From Desemzia sp. RIT 804 (GTDB taxonomy: Bacteria > Bacillota > Bacilli > Lactobacillales > Carnobacteriaceae), in assembly GCF_016892605.1 (NCBI RefSeq), contig NZ_JAFEMV010000004.1, positions 248,001 to 312,000 on the forward strand: DNA of 64,000 bases, given 5' to 3'. The notes under the pieces are model-generated. The model ran no database searches, was not told where the DNA came from, and worked only from the letters and a program-made list of their open reading frames with translations. Both the position numbers and the translations under genes were made by a program. This document shows positions 49,277 to 58,317 of the stretch, piece by piece; the first letter of the stretch is position 1, and every line of letters starts with the position of its first letter.

Positions 49277-49756
49277 CTAATCTAAAAATAGTGTGTCAGT
49301 CATTATCGTTTCTTCAATTTTCCATTCTCCATCTTCTTTTATCAGCGTATGATTTGCTTCTGCTATATGATCTCGATACTGTTCTGCTCCATCTATTGAA
49401 TTCACCATAACTGCCTGTTGTTCCGTTTTAACCAGCATACGTTTTTCTTCTTGTTCCAGTATTTCTACACTTAAAATCGTATGTTCCAAATCATAAGTTT
49501 CAAAAAATGGAGCAAGCTCTTCTTCTGTTTCTTCTCGTGCGGAGGAAACGAGAGTGGATAGGTATCCTTCCATATCTTCTTCTTGAGCAAAGTTCAAATT
49601 ATTTTGAATAACTTGAACCGCTTCTTGTGCATCTTCAGCATTATTGTATTCTCCTTCGATGGAGTAGCTAACTGTTTCGGGGTCTTGATATACTGGTACC
49701 GAATTACACCCAGCTAAGAAAAGCCCAGCTGTAATTAATAAAATAATTTTTCCCAT
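49277..49756 (-). CDS. small lipoprotein, NTF2-like body
   Basis: This 159 aa protein has a lipoprotein signal with lipobox LFLAGC (Cys at about 17). The mature part resembles an NTF2/SnoaL-like fold by pattern (helix-rich start AQEAVQVIQNNLNFAQEEDMEGYLSTL and a strand-rich end IKEDGEWKIEETI); the family call is tentative. It is the only exported product in the GH20-GH29-GH13 operon, so it might assist glycan capture outside the cell. Function is unknown. Confidence 0.75.
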   Translation of the reverse strand: MGKIILLITAGLFLAGCNSVPVYQDPETVSYSIEGEYNNAEDAQEAVQVIQNNLNFAQEEDMEGYLSTLVSSAREETEEELAPFFETYDLEHTILSVEILEQEEKRMLVKTEQQAVMVNSIDGAEQYRDHIAEANHTLIKEDGEWKIEETIMTDTLFLD

Positions 49757-49807
49757 TTTTTTCCTCCGTCTTTCTATCCATTTTAAACCCTATTCTTTAC
49801 TTGTTTA

Positions 49808-51700
49808 CTAAACTCCAGATAATTTTCCTGGTGTCACCATATCTTTATATAGCCCTCTTCCTAATGTTCCTTCCCCAAGATAATAAGGGTTAGAAAATGG
49901 CAATTTTTTTTCTTTTAGTTCGGAAATTTCATCTAATTTTCCATTCAAATAATCATTTACTCGGTCAACAGCTGTACTCATTCTAGAAATCGCACCACCA
50001 TAACGAATATCTAAAACTTCCCATCCAAATGGCTTGTTGTAAGCCATCCATACATTTCGATGTGCTATTCGAAGTTCATTAAGTGAAAGTTGAAGTGTCT
50101 TTATTTGTTCTACTTCATTTTTCAACGCCTCTTTATTCTCTGCATCATATGCTGTTTTTAAACGAACTCCTAATTCAGCTTTTACGCTTAATACCACAGC
50201 TAGTATATGATAAAATTCAAATAGTAGAGACAAATCATTTTCTTTAGAAAGTATTTCTTTTAACTGATTCGCTAAATTTTGGTAGTGATCGCCCAAACCA
50301 AGTCCTGCAACTGTTTGATCATATAACCCTAATAGTGGATCTTGCCACAATAGAAACTTCGATGCAGCAGAGGTGTTTAAATTATTTTCCATAACGCCCG
50401 GAGTTTCATCAAAATCATTCAGTAACATAAACTCTTTTAAAGAATAATTTGTGTTGTGTTTAAATTCTTCGCTCATTTGATTTTCATCTACCTCATCTCG
50501 ATAAGATAAATCAGCAAATAATTGTAATCCAGGTAATGCAGATAGAATTGGCGTTTCTCCGCCATCATCACCCCATAAAGTAGCAAATACTTCACTAATA
50601 TCGTTCTTTTTAGCACTGGCTAGTCCTGCTTTTGTTGCTTCAAACGATTTTCCATAGTTTGGAGCAACTCCGTTCCAAGTCCATATTCCGCCAGCAAATA
50701 CAACTTTTTTCTTCATTTCTTTATGCTTTCTAAAAAAAACATCATAGACTTTTTCATCTTCATGGTAGTAATCCCAAAAAACCATCTCTACGTCTGGAAT
50801 CTCATTAATAACTTCTTCTGGAATTTCGCTTTCTAAATCATAATAATCTCCAGTTTTTGAACCAAAACGATAATACATATCACTCCACATCATTGCTTCT
50901 AAACCATATTTTTTAGTGATACCAATAATTTTTTCTAAATGTTCATTCATAATGGTAAAACTGTCTCGTATACCATTTTTTGCGCGATAGACTCCTGTTC
51001 CCAATCCAAAAGCTTCATCCATTCCGATGTGGATGCGGTTTGACCTAAATGGTTCAGTAGCCGATTTAATCAAGTTTTCTAAAAACTCATATGTTCTTGT
51101 TTCGCCAACAAGCACAATATCTGATGTATCTTTAATTCCATTTACATATTCATATTTTAAAGCATTGAAAAGATGCCCTAATGTTTGAATACAAGGAACC
51201 ATCTCTATACCCAATTCAAAAGCGTAATCATCCATTTCTTTCATTTCTTCCTGCGTATATCTTCCTCGCAAATAACCGAAATATGGATACTCTTTCACTT
51301 CATATGTGTCTTCTGTATATAACATGACTAAATTTAATCCAAGTTTAGCCATATAGTTCAATAATTGCTTCATGCCATCTACATTCAAAACAGCATTTCT
51401 TGAGGCATCTACCATCACACCTGTTTTATCAAAGTTAGCTTTTTCTTGAACTGAGAAAGTATTATTCTTTTTATATTCGTAAAGCCATAAGTTTAATAAT
51501 CTGAAAAAAGAATTCTTAGAAGTGTATTCAATCAATCCCTTTTTTCCATCGAAACTAATCGTCAGTTTATCTTTCTCTGGGTTTTTATGAATTTCAATTG
51601 GAATTCCCGCTTCATTCTCTTCAATCTTATATGTTTGAGACAATAACTTCCATCCAGCTTCCAGTTCTTGAAAATCACCAATAAGATGTAACTTCAACAT
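49808..51700 (-). CDS. GH20 beta-N-acetylhexosaminidase (630 aa)
   Basis: This is a retaining, substrate-assisted GH20 enzyme. An N-terminal alpha/beta domain of about 95 residues precedes the barrel, which starts at GVMVDASRNAVLNVDGMKQLLNYMAKLGLN. The catalytic Asp-Glu pair is in RIHIGMDEAFGLG. A C-terminal helical domain of about 200 residues follows. No signal peptide is present. It heads the operon with the lipoprotein, GH29 and GH13. It likely removes antennary or core GlcNAc, or GalNAc. Confidence 0.92.
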   Translation of the reverse strand: MLKLHLIGDFQELEAGWKLLSQTYKIEENEAGIPIEIHKNPEKDKLTISFDGKKGLIEYTSKNSFFRLLNLWLYEYKKNNTFSVQEKANFDKTGVMVDASRNAVLNVDGMKQLLNYMAKLGLNLVMLYTEDTYEVKEYPYFGYLRGRYTQEEMKEMDDYAFELGIEMVPCIQTLGHLFNALKYEYVNGIKDTSDIVLVGETRTYEFLENLIKSATEPFRSNRIHIGMDEAFGLGTGVYRAKNGIRDSFTIMNEHLEKIIGITKKYGLEAMMWSDMYYRFGSKTGDYYDLESEIPEEVINEIPDVEMVFWDYYHEDEKVYDVFFRKHKEMKKKVVFAGGIWTWNGVAPNYGKSFEATKAGLASAKKNDISEVFATLWGDDGGETPILSALPGLQLFADLSYRDEVDENQMSEEFKHNTNYSLKEFMLLNDFDETPGVMENNLNTSAASKFLLWQDPLLGLYDQTVAGLGLGDHYQNLANQLKEILSKENDLSLLFEFYHILAVVLSVKAELGVRLKTAYDAENKEALKNEVEQIKTLQLSLNELRIAHRNVWMAYNKPFGWEVLDIRYGGAISRMSTAVDRVNDYLNGKLDEISELKEKKLPFSNPYYLGEGTLGRGLYKDMVTPGKLSGV

Positions 51701-51873
51701 AATATATCTTCCTCCTGTATGTTTCTCATTTTCAGTTCACTTGTTAGTTTAAAACAGAATGGAAGCCTTTTCAATAAAACCACAATAAATACACATCACA
51801 TATTATATACACATTTTTCTTTTGCTTTGTTATTAGTTATAAGTCTTTTCTATATCCTGTTCTTTAAAAATTC

Positions 51874-51911
51874 GCAAAAAAATAAGAAGGTCTCTATATG
51901 TAGATAGACCT
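51874..51911 (-). terminator. terminator of the short GH20 gene
   Basis: AGGTCTATCTA pairs with TAGAGACCT, followed on the minus strand by TCTTATTTTTTT. It lies 20 bases after the GH20 stop. Confidence 0.75.
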
Positions 51912-51930
51912 CCTGTATATACATTTAATA

Positions 51931-52974
51931 CTATTCCATTGAAGCAACTTTCTGCAGAGTGTTATAAAGCCTCCACTGTTCTTCTCCAACTTGTCCTTCT
52001 TTCATCGTAAATGCAATGAAGCGATCAAAAGCTTCTTCATTCCATGAGTGCCAAGAAGTAACGAGCCTACCAAATATTTGATTAGATGCTCTCAAATCTT
52101 TCGCAGCTTCTTCTGCTTCACTGAATAATTCTACAGCAACATCTTGTTTGAACCAACAAGCAGGCATAACAGAAAAACCATGCTCCATGAAGTATCTCGG
52201 CGTGGGAAATCCCTTTTCACGTTCATCGTAATGCCAATCTAGCAGAACAATATCTTTTGGTATATGGTCGATTGCATGGAAAGTACCGAATGTGTCCCCT
52301 TCCCAATTATCGTAGCCAAATAGTTCTGCATCAATTAACCTATCTCCCCACATCATAACTGTTGCTCCGCGTTCCTTACTCAAATGAGAATACATATCAT
52401 TTACAGATTTAGCAAATAGTTCAGCACGGTTTCCATTCTTGCATCGTTCGCATTGATCACTCGCTATTTCATACACCTCATCCATTCCAATATGAAAATA
52501 ATTTGCAGAAAAACCATCTATCAGTTCGTCCATTAAATCAAAAACAATTTCATTTATGTCTGGATGTTGTGGACACCAACTGCGGCAAAATATTTCTGGC
52601 CACTCAGCATTTAACGGAGTATTAGGGGTTTCATCAAATTCAGGATGAGCTGTCAGCAATGCACTCCTGCTTCCACCCCAACCTTGATGTCCTAAACATT
52701 GCATTAGTGGCACAATCTCTATACCTAAATTTCTTGAAAAAGCTGATAAATCTGCAGCATCATCTACGGTTAACGCGTTTTTCCCACTATCAATTTCGGG
52801 ATGACTTTGAAAAACAAATGATTTATCAATTTCTAGAATAAGCATATCTACTCCAGCTGGAGCAAGTACCTTTCTCATTAATCTTTTTAATTCTGGAATC
52901 AAATTTCTATCTCCAAAACGGAGATGAAAAGCATTATAAGTATGATTATTCATTTCACTAATATACTCCTTCAT
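51931..52974 (-). CDS. GH20 beta-N-acetylhexosaminidase, single-domain (347 aa)
   Basis: This is a compact GH20 barrel protein without the usual N-terminal domain. The catalytic Asp-Glu pair is in YFHIGMDEVYEIASDQC, and MQCLGHQGWGG is a family segment. At 347 aa it is short but complete, with a good start. It is transcribed alone and preceded by a cre-like site. A second GH20 beside the 630 aa one suggests division of labour between linkages, such as antennary GlcNAc and the chitobiose core; this is inferred. Confidence 0.88.
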   Translation of the reverse strand: MKEYISEMNNHTYNAFHLRFGDRNLIPELKRLMRKVLAPAGVDMLILEIDKSFVFQSHPEIDSGKNALTVDDAADLSAFSRNLGIEIVPLMQCLGHQGWGGSRSALLTAHPEFDETPNTPLNAEWPEIFCRSWCPQHPDINEIVFDLMDELIDGFSANYFHIGMDEVYEIASDQCERCKNGNRAELFAKSVNDMYSHLSKERGATVMMWGDRLIDAELFGYDNWEGDTFGTFHAIDHIPKDIVLLDWHYDEREKGFPTPRYFMEHGFSVMPACWFKQDVAVELFSEAEEAAKDLRASNQIFGRLVTSWHSWNEEAFDRFIAFTMKEGQVGEEQWRLYNTLQKVASME

Positions 52975-53072
52975 TTTATTTTTTTCTCAATCATAATTTT
53001 CTTTGGACCATAAATTTGGTAGATTGTAGCTTATGATTACTCCTACTTTAAATTATTCTTTAAGCAGAAGAA

Positions 53073-53086
53073 AGATACCGCTTTCA
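53073..53086 (-). promoter_or_regulatory. cre-like site upstream of the short GH20 gene
   Basis: TGAAAGCGGTATCT matches 13 of 14 positions of TGWAANCGNTNWCA, about 100 bases before the start codon. Confidence 0.65.
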
Positions 53087-53247
53087 AAATAACTTTATTA
53101 CTATCTTACCATTCTAGAAAATTAACACAATCAGTTTACCATTTTTCTTATAACTATAACTGAATTCAATTTTTTTAAGCTGTAAGAACATACCAATCTA
53201 CTGTGGTAAACATCTATACGAGTTTTTTTAATTTTAAAAACTTATTT

Positions 53248-53290
53248 AAAAAAGCACCACAATCGTTAAAACCCAACGTTTGCGGTGCTT
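53248..53290 (-). terminator. terminator of the NmrA-like reductase gene
   Basis: GAAGCACCGCAAACGTT pairs with AACG-TTG-GGTGC, followed on the minus strand by six T residues. It is just after the stop codon. Confidence 0.85.
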
Positions 53291-53297
53291 CTTATTT

Positions 53298-53963
53298 TTA
53301 TAATTGATTCAATGCTTCTTCAATCGCTTGTTCTCCCGATACTAAGTCGAATGCTTTACGGTAAGTTTTCTCGTTGTCTAAACTAGCAACGATCACTTTC
53401 GCTACATCTTCTCGAGGAACAGTTCCTTCGTCTGATTCAGATACTTCTAAGTTCTCAGCAACCTTGATTTTATCTTTAGCTGGTTCATCCAACAGTCCAC
53501 CTGGGCGAACAATCGTATAATCCAAATTACTTTGCTCTAAAGCTTTATCTGCATAATGTTTTGCTACATAATAAGGCGCCATGTCTTCATTGCCAATCCA
53601 ACTTTCTCGATTATTTGCTCCAAATGCACTGACTAAAATGAAACGGTCAACTCCTACATTCTGAGCAGCTTCAATCACTTTTACAGCCCCATCTAAATCG
53701 ATCAGCAAGGTTTTATCTGCACCAGTGCTTCCGCCTGATCCAGCTGAAAAAACAACTGCATCCACACCTTTTACAGCTTCTCCTAAGTCTGATACAGAAC
53801 CTTCTAAATTGCCCAAATGAGCTTCAATACCTTTTTGTTTCAGTTCTTCCGCTTGCTCTTCTTTACGGACAAAGGCTCGGACGGAATGAGTATTGCTTTC
53901 TTCCAGCATAGTAACGACCTGATGTCCGATCTTCCCATTTGCTCCGACAACTAATACTTTCAT
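53298..53963 (-). CDS. NmrA/atypical SDR NAD(P)-binding reductase
   Basis: This is a 221 aa Rossmann-fold protein of the atypical short-chain dehydrogenase group (SDR_a5/NmrA-like). The dinucleotide motif is VLVVGANGKIGHQVV at the N-terminus, and VSAFGA and the YYVAKHYADKAL segment (Tyr-xxx-Lys) are visible. It is a single-gene unit with its own terminator. Members often reduce quinones or sense redox state; the substrate here is unknown. Confidence 0.9.
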   Translation of the reverse strand: MKVLVVGANGKIGHQVVTMLEESNTHSVRAFVRKEEQAEELKQKGIEAHLGNLEGSVSDLGEAVKGVDAVVFSAGSGGSTGADKTLLIDLDGAVKVIEAAQNVGVDRFILVSAFGANNRESWIGNEDMAPYYVAKHYADKALEQSNLDYTIVRPGGLLDEPAKDKIKVAENLEVSESDEGTVPREDVAKVIVASLDNEKTYRKAFDLVSGEQAIEEALNQL

Positions 53964-54026
53964 GTAATAAAGTCTCCCTTCATTTTCATTCTCTTATTCA
54001 ACCATAACACAAACTTTTAGCAGAAT

Positions 54027-54058
54027 AAAAAAATGGCCCTCGATTGTATACGAGTACC
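54027..54058 (-). terminator. terminator of the DUF896 pseudogene
   Basis: GGTACTCG pairs with CGAGGGCC (one mismatch), followed on the minus strand by an A and seven T residues. It starts two bases after the read-through stop codon. Confidence 0.75.
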
Positions 54059-54059
54059 T

Positions 54060-54329
54060 CTATGCTTTATTCATAAAAAGAATCAGGGTTTTTTGCCATT
54101 CTTCTTTAATATCTAGTTTTCCTTGAGCAACTTTTAATTTAGTGGGTGTAACATCTCTTCAAAGAATATCCACTACGGTGCTATTTAACAGTAATTCTTT
54201 GGAGGAGCCTCTAATAATCGTTAAATAGCATTCTCTCAAAGAACTTTGCTCCAACTTTTCTTCTTCAGTTAATTCACTTACTCTAACTTTTTTAGCCAAT
54301 TCATTAATACGAGGCAACACTTTAATCAT
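54060..54329 (-). pseudogene. DUF896 (YnzC-like) protein, interrupted by an in-frame stop
   Basis: The frame starts at an ATG with AAAGGAGTC upstream and encodes RINELAKKVRVSELTEEEKLEQ, the DUF896 pattern, then LRECYLTIIRGS and TVVDIL. A TGA at 54161-54159 stops it after 56 residues. Without that stop the frame continues RDVTPTKLKVAQGKLD... to a TAG at 54062-54060, giving the family's usual NDVTP-type C-terminal segment and a normal terminator beyond. A single GGA-to-TGA change would explain it. It could be a true truncation or a sequencing error. Confidence 0.8.
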
Positions 54330-54482
54330 TTTAAGACTCCTTTCTTTTTCTTATAAAAAATTATTTTCATAAAGATTGGTTTGTAATCCCAGCATAACAT
54401 CTAACTTACTAAAAGTAGATAAACACTCACAAAACTATGAATAATTCAGGCAAATTTAACTCTTATAGATTTTTATGACATG

Positions 54483-54516
54483 AAAAAAACGTTAGCGAGT
54501 TTTCACTCGCCAACGT
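54483..54516 (-). terminator. terminator of the GH3 gene / end of the uronate cluster
   Basis: ACGTTGGCGAGT pairs with ACTCGCTAACGT (one mismatch), followed on the minus strand by a T-rich tail. Confidence 0.88.
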
Positions 54517-54556
54517 CAAGTATTGTACAACCAGCAATTTTTAAATGGTCTGCCTC

Positions 54557-56275
54557 TTATAGCTTAGCTTGCCATTTGTTTGTCCAAACGTTTTCGTTTG
54601 GAGTTCCTTTAAATTCTGATTTACCTTCTAGTTTATCGATTACTTGTCTAATCGTTTCTTCGTTATTGTGGTATGCATTAACAAATGTTTTAACCATTGT
54701 TGCATCGTGTAAATGAGTTGTGAAGTTTAGGGATACGAAGACAGTTGGTACTTCATGTACGAACCAAGGAACTTCGTTAGACATTGCTGTACTCCATTGG
54801 ATACGGTAGTTGTTTTGAGCACCATAACCAACAACGTCAGAAACTTCTAAAGCTAAATCAACGTTTTCACGGTATTCCAAAGTTTTACCTTTCACACGCG
54901 TAGAACCATCATTTAAAGTTACTTCATACCCTCGAGAAGTCAGCTCATCCATAATTTTTTCAACTATATCAGATCCGCCTTCGTAGATTCCGCCTTTTTC
55001 ACCTTCAAGAACATATAAGCGAATGCGTTTGTGCGTCTCTGGGCTGATTGGCAAGTTATTTTGAGTATCTTTTACCAAAGTGATTCCTTTATCAGCAGCG
55101 TCAGCACGCATTTCTAAGTGCTCTTCACAACCGACAACTTCTAATTCAGATTCGTCTTTGATCAAAGTACCATCAGCTTGTTTTTTGTGCAAGTTTAATT
55201 TAGCTTTCAAACCTAAGATACGTTGTAAAGCATCTGTCATACGTTCTTCAGTAATAACACCATTTTGGTATCCTTTTAACATGAAACCAAAGTCTTCTTC
55301 GATATCATTGAAGAATAAGAACATGTCACATCCAGCAGCAATTGCTTGAGGAACATAGTCTTCACGACGCATTGCAGAAGTCATACCTAACATGTGGGAA
55401 GCATCTGTAATGACCATACCATTGAAACCTAATTTAGTTTTCAATAAGTCTTCTAACAATTCAGGTGCTAATGTTGCAGGTAAGATGTCTTTGTCTGCTA
55501 ATTCTGGATTCAATGCTTTTTGGTATTCTGGTAAAGCAATGTGTCCAGCCATGATCATTTCAACACCATTATCGATGTGGTTACGGTAAACACGTCCGAA
55601 TGAATCTTCCCATTCGTCAACAGATAATTCATTGACACCTAATACTAAATGTTGGTCGCGTTCTTCAGTACCATCACCAGGCCAGTGTTTGATACATTTG
55701 ATAATTTCGCTTTGGTCTAAACCTTCAAGGTAAGCATTAGTGTATTTGATAACGTCGTCAGCGTTTGTACCATAAGCACGTGTGTTAACGATCGTGTTTC
55801 TCCAGTTTTTCAAGATATCTACACATGGGTCAAAGTTTACGTTTACACCCAATGCTTCTTCTTCGCGTCCAGAAACATATCCAGCGTTGTAACCAACTTT
55901 TGTATCGCCTGAAGCTTCAACTTGTGCTCCAGAAGCAATATACGTACCATCGTTAGCAGCACCGTTACCACCTGCATCACAGTTAGCAGCTACTAATAAA
56001 GGAATCTTAGTGTCTTTTTGTAGAGAGTTGATCAATTCTTGAACTTGTTTAGCTGTACCGCCTTGGTAACGTGCTCCCCCAATGTGGTATTTTTCTAAAA
56101 TCTCTTTATTTGTCAATGTGTTACCACTGAATTTATCTTCTCCAAAGAAAAATAAGTTCGTAAACAATTGTCCTACTTTTTCTTCGTCTGATAAACTCGC
56201 AATTGTGTCGTTTACCCATTTGATTTGTTCTTCATTCAGGTTATATGGTTTTACTGTTAAATCTACTTTTGCCAT
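54557..56275 (-). CDS. GH3 beta-N-acetylhexosaminidase-type glycosidase
   Basis: This is a 572 aa family GH3 enzyme, cytoplasmic. KHWPGDG (196-202) is the binding loop. The Asp207-x-His209 dyad (ERDQH) matches the NagZ-type acid/base loop, and the nucleophile is D291 in GMVITDASH. The dyad points to N-acetylglucosaminide rather than glucoside hydrolysis or phosphorolysis. A C-terminal alpha/beta domain (about 380-560) follows. It lies in the uronate cluster, so its substrate may be a GlcNAc-GlcA disaccharide; this is speculative. AGGGAGGATTC precedes the ATG. Confidence 0.88.
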   Translation of the reverse strand: MAKVDLTVKPYNLNEEQIKWVNDTIASLSDEEKVGQLFTNLFFFGEDKFSGNTLTNKEILEKYHIGGARYQGGTAKQVQELINSLQKDTKIPLLVAANCDAGGNGAANDGTYIASGAQVEASGDTKVGYNAGYVSGREEEALGVNVNFDPCVDILKNWRNTIVNTRAYGTNADDVIKYTNAYLEGLDQSEIIKCIKHWPGDGTEERDQHLVLGVNELSVDEWEDSFGRVYRNHIDNGVEMIMAGHIALPEYQKALNPELADKDILPATLAPELLEDLLKTKLGFNGMVITDASHMLGMTSAMRREDYVPQAIAAGCDMFLFFNDIEEDFGFMLKGYQNGVITEERMTDALQRILGLKAKLNLHKKQADGTLIKDESELEVVGCEEHLEMRADAADKGITLVKDTQNNLPISPETHKRIRLYVLEGEKGGIYEGGSDIVEKIMDELTSRGYEVTLNDGSTRVKGKTLEYRENVDLALEVSDVVGYGAQNNYRIQWSTAMSNEVPWFVHEVPTVFVSLNFTTHLHDATMVKTFVNAYHNNEETIRQVIDKLEGKSEFKGTPNENVWTNKWQAKL

Positions 56276-56331
56276 TCTATTGAATCCTCCCTAAAGTAAT
56301 TACGTTTTCGTTTAATTGGTTCAATATTTAA

Positions 56332-57171
56332 TTAAGAATATTGTTTCAATAACTCATCAAATTCATTAATTACTGTATCTTGGTATTCGCCTGTATATGT
56401 TTTATTGGTAAAGTGAGGAGCTGCTTCGTTCGATAAACGTTTCCAAGAGAACGATTCTTTTCCAAATAAAATCGGATAATACAATACGCTGTTTTTAAGA
56501 GCTGCAGAAAGATCTCCAGGAGCATCTCCAACCATTAATACTTCGTCATCTGCATAACCATAAGCTTTTAATTTTTCGATACAGACAGCTTTTGTTCCTG
56601 CTTCTTGTCCATAAACTACGTCTACATGTGGCAATAGGCTGTGACGGTCCCATTCACTGTATAAAGCTTCGCTGTTGGCTGAACTTACAATAGCAATGTC
56701 CGCTACTTCGTGTAATTCAGCAAGTACTTCTTCCACATATGGGAAAGGAGCATCTTTACCAGCTAATTCTTCAATCCCTGTATTTACTTTATGACTCCAG
56801 TCCAAAGCTTTTTTCAAATCTTCTGAAGGAGTTGCTTCAACCATTTTTGCTAAAGAAACATTAGATAATTCTGGAGTTGTTTCAGCCCAGCCTACAAATT
56901 TAGAAATATCTCCTACTTCTTCCCCGTTTGCAATAGCTTCTTGTAAAGCTAATACCAAACCTTTAAAGCGATTGATACCACGCGTTGTAGAATATAAGTT
57001 GATTCGATTCCAGATTCCTAAGAATTCATCGCGATTTTGAATGCCGAAAACTTCTGCAGCTAACGGTCCAAAATATTTTTCATGTTTGATATTCATGGTG
57101 TCCATTGCACAACCATCAGAATCCACACAAATTAAAAAGGGTTTTGTTTTTGTAAATTCATTTTTTTCCAT
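56332..57171 (-). CDS. HAD-superfamily phosphatase of the uronate cluster
   Basis: This is a haloacid dehalogenase hydrolase. Motif I is VDSDGCAMDTM (DxD), motif II is IVSSANS, and motif IV is MVGDAPGDLSAAL. A helical cap lies between motifs I and II. The frame opens at 57252, but that part runs through a terminator; AATGAGGTGAAATCT before the ATG at 57171 gives a 279 aa protein starting MEKNEFTK. It sits between SDR and GH3. The substrate is unknown; dephosphorylation of a uronate-pathway side product is a guess. Confidence 0.88.
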   Translation of the reverse strand: MEKNEFTKTKPFLICVDSDGCAMDTMNIKHEKYFGPLAAEVFGIQNRDEFLGIWNRINLYSTTRGINRFKGLVLALQEAIANGEEVGDISKFVGWAETTPELSNVSLAKMVEATPSEDLKKALDWSHKVNTGIEELAGKDAPFPYVEEVLAELHEVADIAIVSSANSEALYSEWDRHSLLPHVDVVYGQEAGTKAVCIEKLKAYGYADDEVLMVGDAPGDLSAALKNSVLYYPILFGKESFSWKRLSNEAAPHFTNKTYTGEYQDTVINEFDELLKQYS

Positions 57172-57207
57172 AGATTTCACCTCATTGAGTTTATAAAAAT
57201 AGATTTT

Positions 57208-57250
57208 AAAAAAAGAGACACTAGAATAAAGCATTCTGATGTCTCTTTTC
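57208..57250 (-). terminator. terminator between SDR and HAD genes
   Basis: GAGACATCAGAAT pairs with ATTCTAGTGTCTC (one mismatch), followed on the minus strand by seven T residues. It supports the shorter HAD start. Confidence 0.8.
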
Positions 57251-57282
57251 ATTTTAGATCCGTTGTTCCTTAGTCAGTTAGA

Positions 57283-58128
57283 TTAAACACCTGAATAAGC
57301 GTTGAAACCACCATCGATTGGCAATACAACTCCGTTAACGAAACTTGAAGCTTTTTCATCAGACAAGAATAATAATCCACCGATCAATTCAGATGGTTCA
57401 CCAAAACGGCCCATTGGTGTTCCAGCAAGAATTTTATCTGTACGAGGAGTTGGTGTTCCATCTTCGTTAAATAATAAAGCTTCGTTTTGTTTAGAAACTA
57501 GGAATCCTGGTGCAATTCCGTTTACACGAATTCCAACGTGTGAGAAGTGAACTGCTAACCATTCTGTTAAGTTAGAGATTGCAGCTTTAGCTCCTGAATA
57601 TGCAACGATTTTAGTTAATGGAGTGAATCCATTCATACTTGAAATGTTGATGATGTTTGCACCTTCGCGGCCAACCATATCTTCAGCAAATACTTGAGTA
57701 GGTAAAACTGTACCTAAGAAGTTTAAGTTGAATACAAATTCAATTCCTTTTTGTTCTAAGTCAAAGAATGATTTAGTTCCTTCAGGAAGATCTGTTTCAT
57801 GGTATTCGTTATCTGTAGTCGCGCGAGGGCTATTACCACCAGCACCATTAACTAAGATATCAACTGGACCTAAGTCAGCAACTACTGCTTCTTTAGCAGC
57901 TTTCAAGCTGTCTAATTCTAAAACGTTAGCTTTGTAACCTTTAGCTACTCCGCCTGCTGCAACGATTTCATCTGCATATCCTTGAGCTGCTTCTTCGTTT
58001 AAGTCTAATAAAGCAACTTTAGCGCCAGCACGTGCATATTCTTTTGCGAAGTATGAACAAAGCACTCCACCTGCTCCTGTAACTACTACAACTTTTCCTG
58101 AAAAATCATGTGTGAATGGTGATGTCAT
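57283..58128 (-). CDS. SDR-family fructuronate reductase (D-mannonate oxidoreductase)
   Basis: This is a 281 aa classical short-chain dehydrogenase. The cofactor motif is TGAGGVLC, a variant of TGxxxGxG; the catalytic Ser is in INISSMNG and Tyr-xxx-Lys in YSGAKAAIS. The gene follows uxuA and uxaC, so it most likely interconverts D-fructuronate and D-mannonate, replacing the long-chain UxuB. Assignment to this step rests on context. It is separated from uxuA by a family A repeat. Confidence 0.85.
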   Translation of the reverse strand: MTSPFTHDFSGKVVVVTGAGGVLCSYFAKEYARAGAKVALLDLNEEAAQGYADEIVAAGGVAKGYKANVLELDSLKAAKEAVVADLGPVDILVNGAGGNSPRATTDNEYHETDLPEGTKSFFDLEQKGIEFVFNLNFLGTVLPTQVFAEDMVGREGANIINISSMNGFTPLTKIVAYSGAKAAISNLTEWLAVHFSHVGIRVNGIAPGFLVSKQNEALLFNEDGTPTPRTDKILAGTPMGRFGEPSELIGGLLFLSDEKASSFVNGVVLPIDGGFNAYSGV

Positions 58129-58190
58129 AATGAAAATTCCTCCTTATAGTGGTGAGTCTTATTTTAGTTTTGCTATTTAGGGCTGGTGCT

Positions 58191-58315
58191 TTGTAAACGA
58201 GTTGCATGTAGCAGCCTACACGCCTATAAGCTAATTCCAACTGTCAGGTAAAAAACACCTGCCTGTTGGAATTTTCTTATATTCGGTAGGCTAAACGCTA
58301 CGTTTCCACTCTCTG
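58191..58315 (-). repeat. family A 3'-UTR repeat, copy A5 (after uxuA)
   Basis: This full-length copy lies inside an operon. The outer stem is GTAGC/GCTAC, the middle stem GCCTAC/GTAGGC, then TATAAG/CTTATA and the inner AATTCCAACTGTCAGGT hairpin. Both outer stems differ from A1 and A2, with compensating changes. The AGAGAGTGG head starts a few bases after the uxuA stop. Confidence 0.85.
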
Positions 58316-58317
58316 TC

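Larger units (their letters stand above)
52975..53297. other. intergenic region upstream of the short GH20 gene
   Basis: No gene is seen. It holds the cre-like site at 53073-53086 and the reductase terminator at 53248-53290; the rest is AT-rich. Confidence 0.6.
53964..54556. other. intergenic region with pseudogene
   Basis: This stretch holds the DUF896 pseudogene (54060-54329), its terminator (54027-54058) and the terminator of the GH3 operon (54483-54516). Nothing else was recognised. Confidence 0.7.

Noticed and set aside
57171-57252. N-terminal 27-residue extension of the HAD phosphatase
   Set aside because: It would be translated from within the terminator at 57208-57250, while a good ribosome site precedes the ATG at 57171.
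58191-58315. Family A elements as ordinary rho-independent terminators
   Set aside because: The long stems are not followed by a U-tract on the transcribed strand, one copy lies inside an operon, and the conserved head and tail exceed what a terminator needs.
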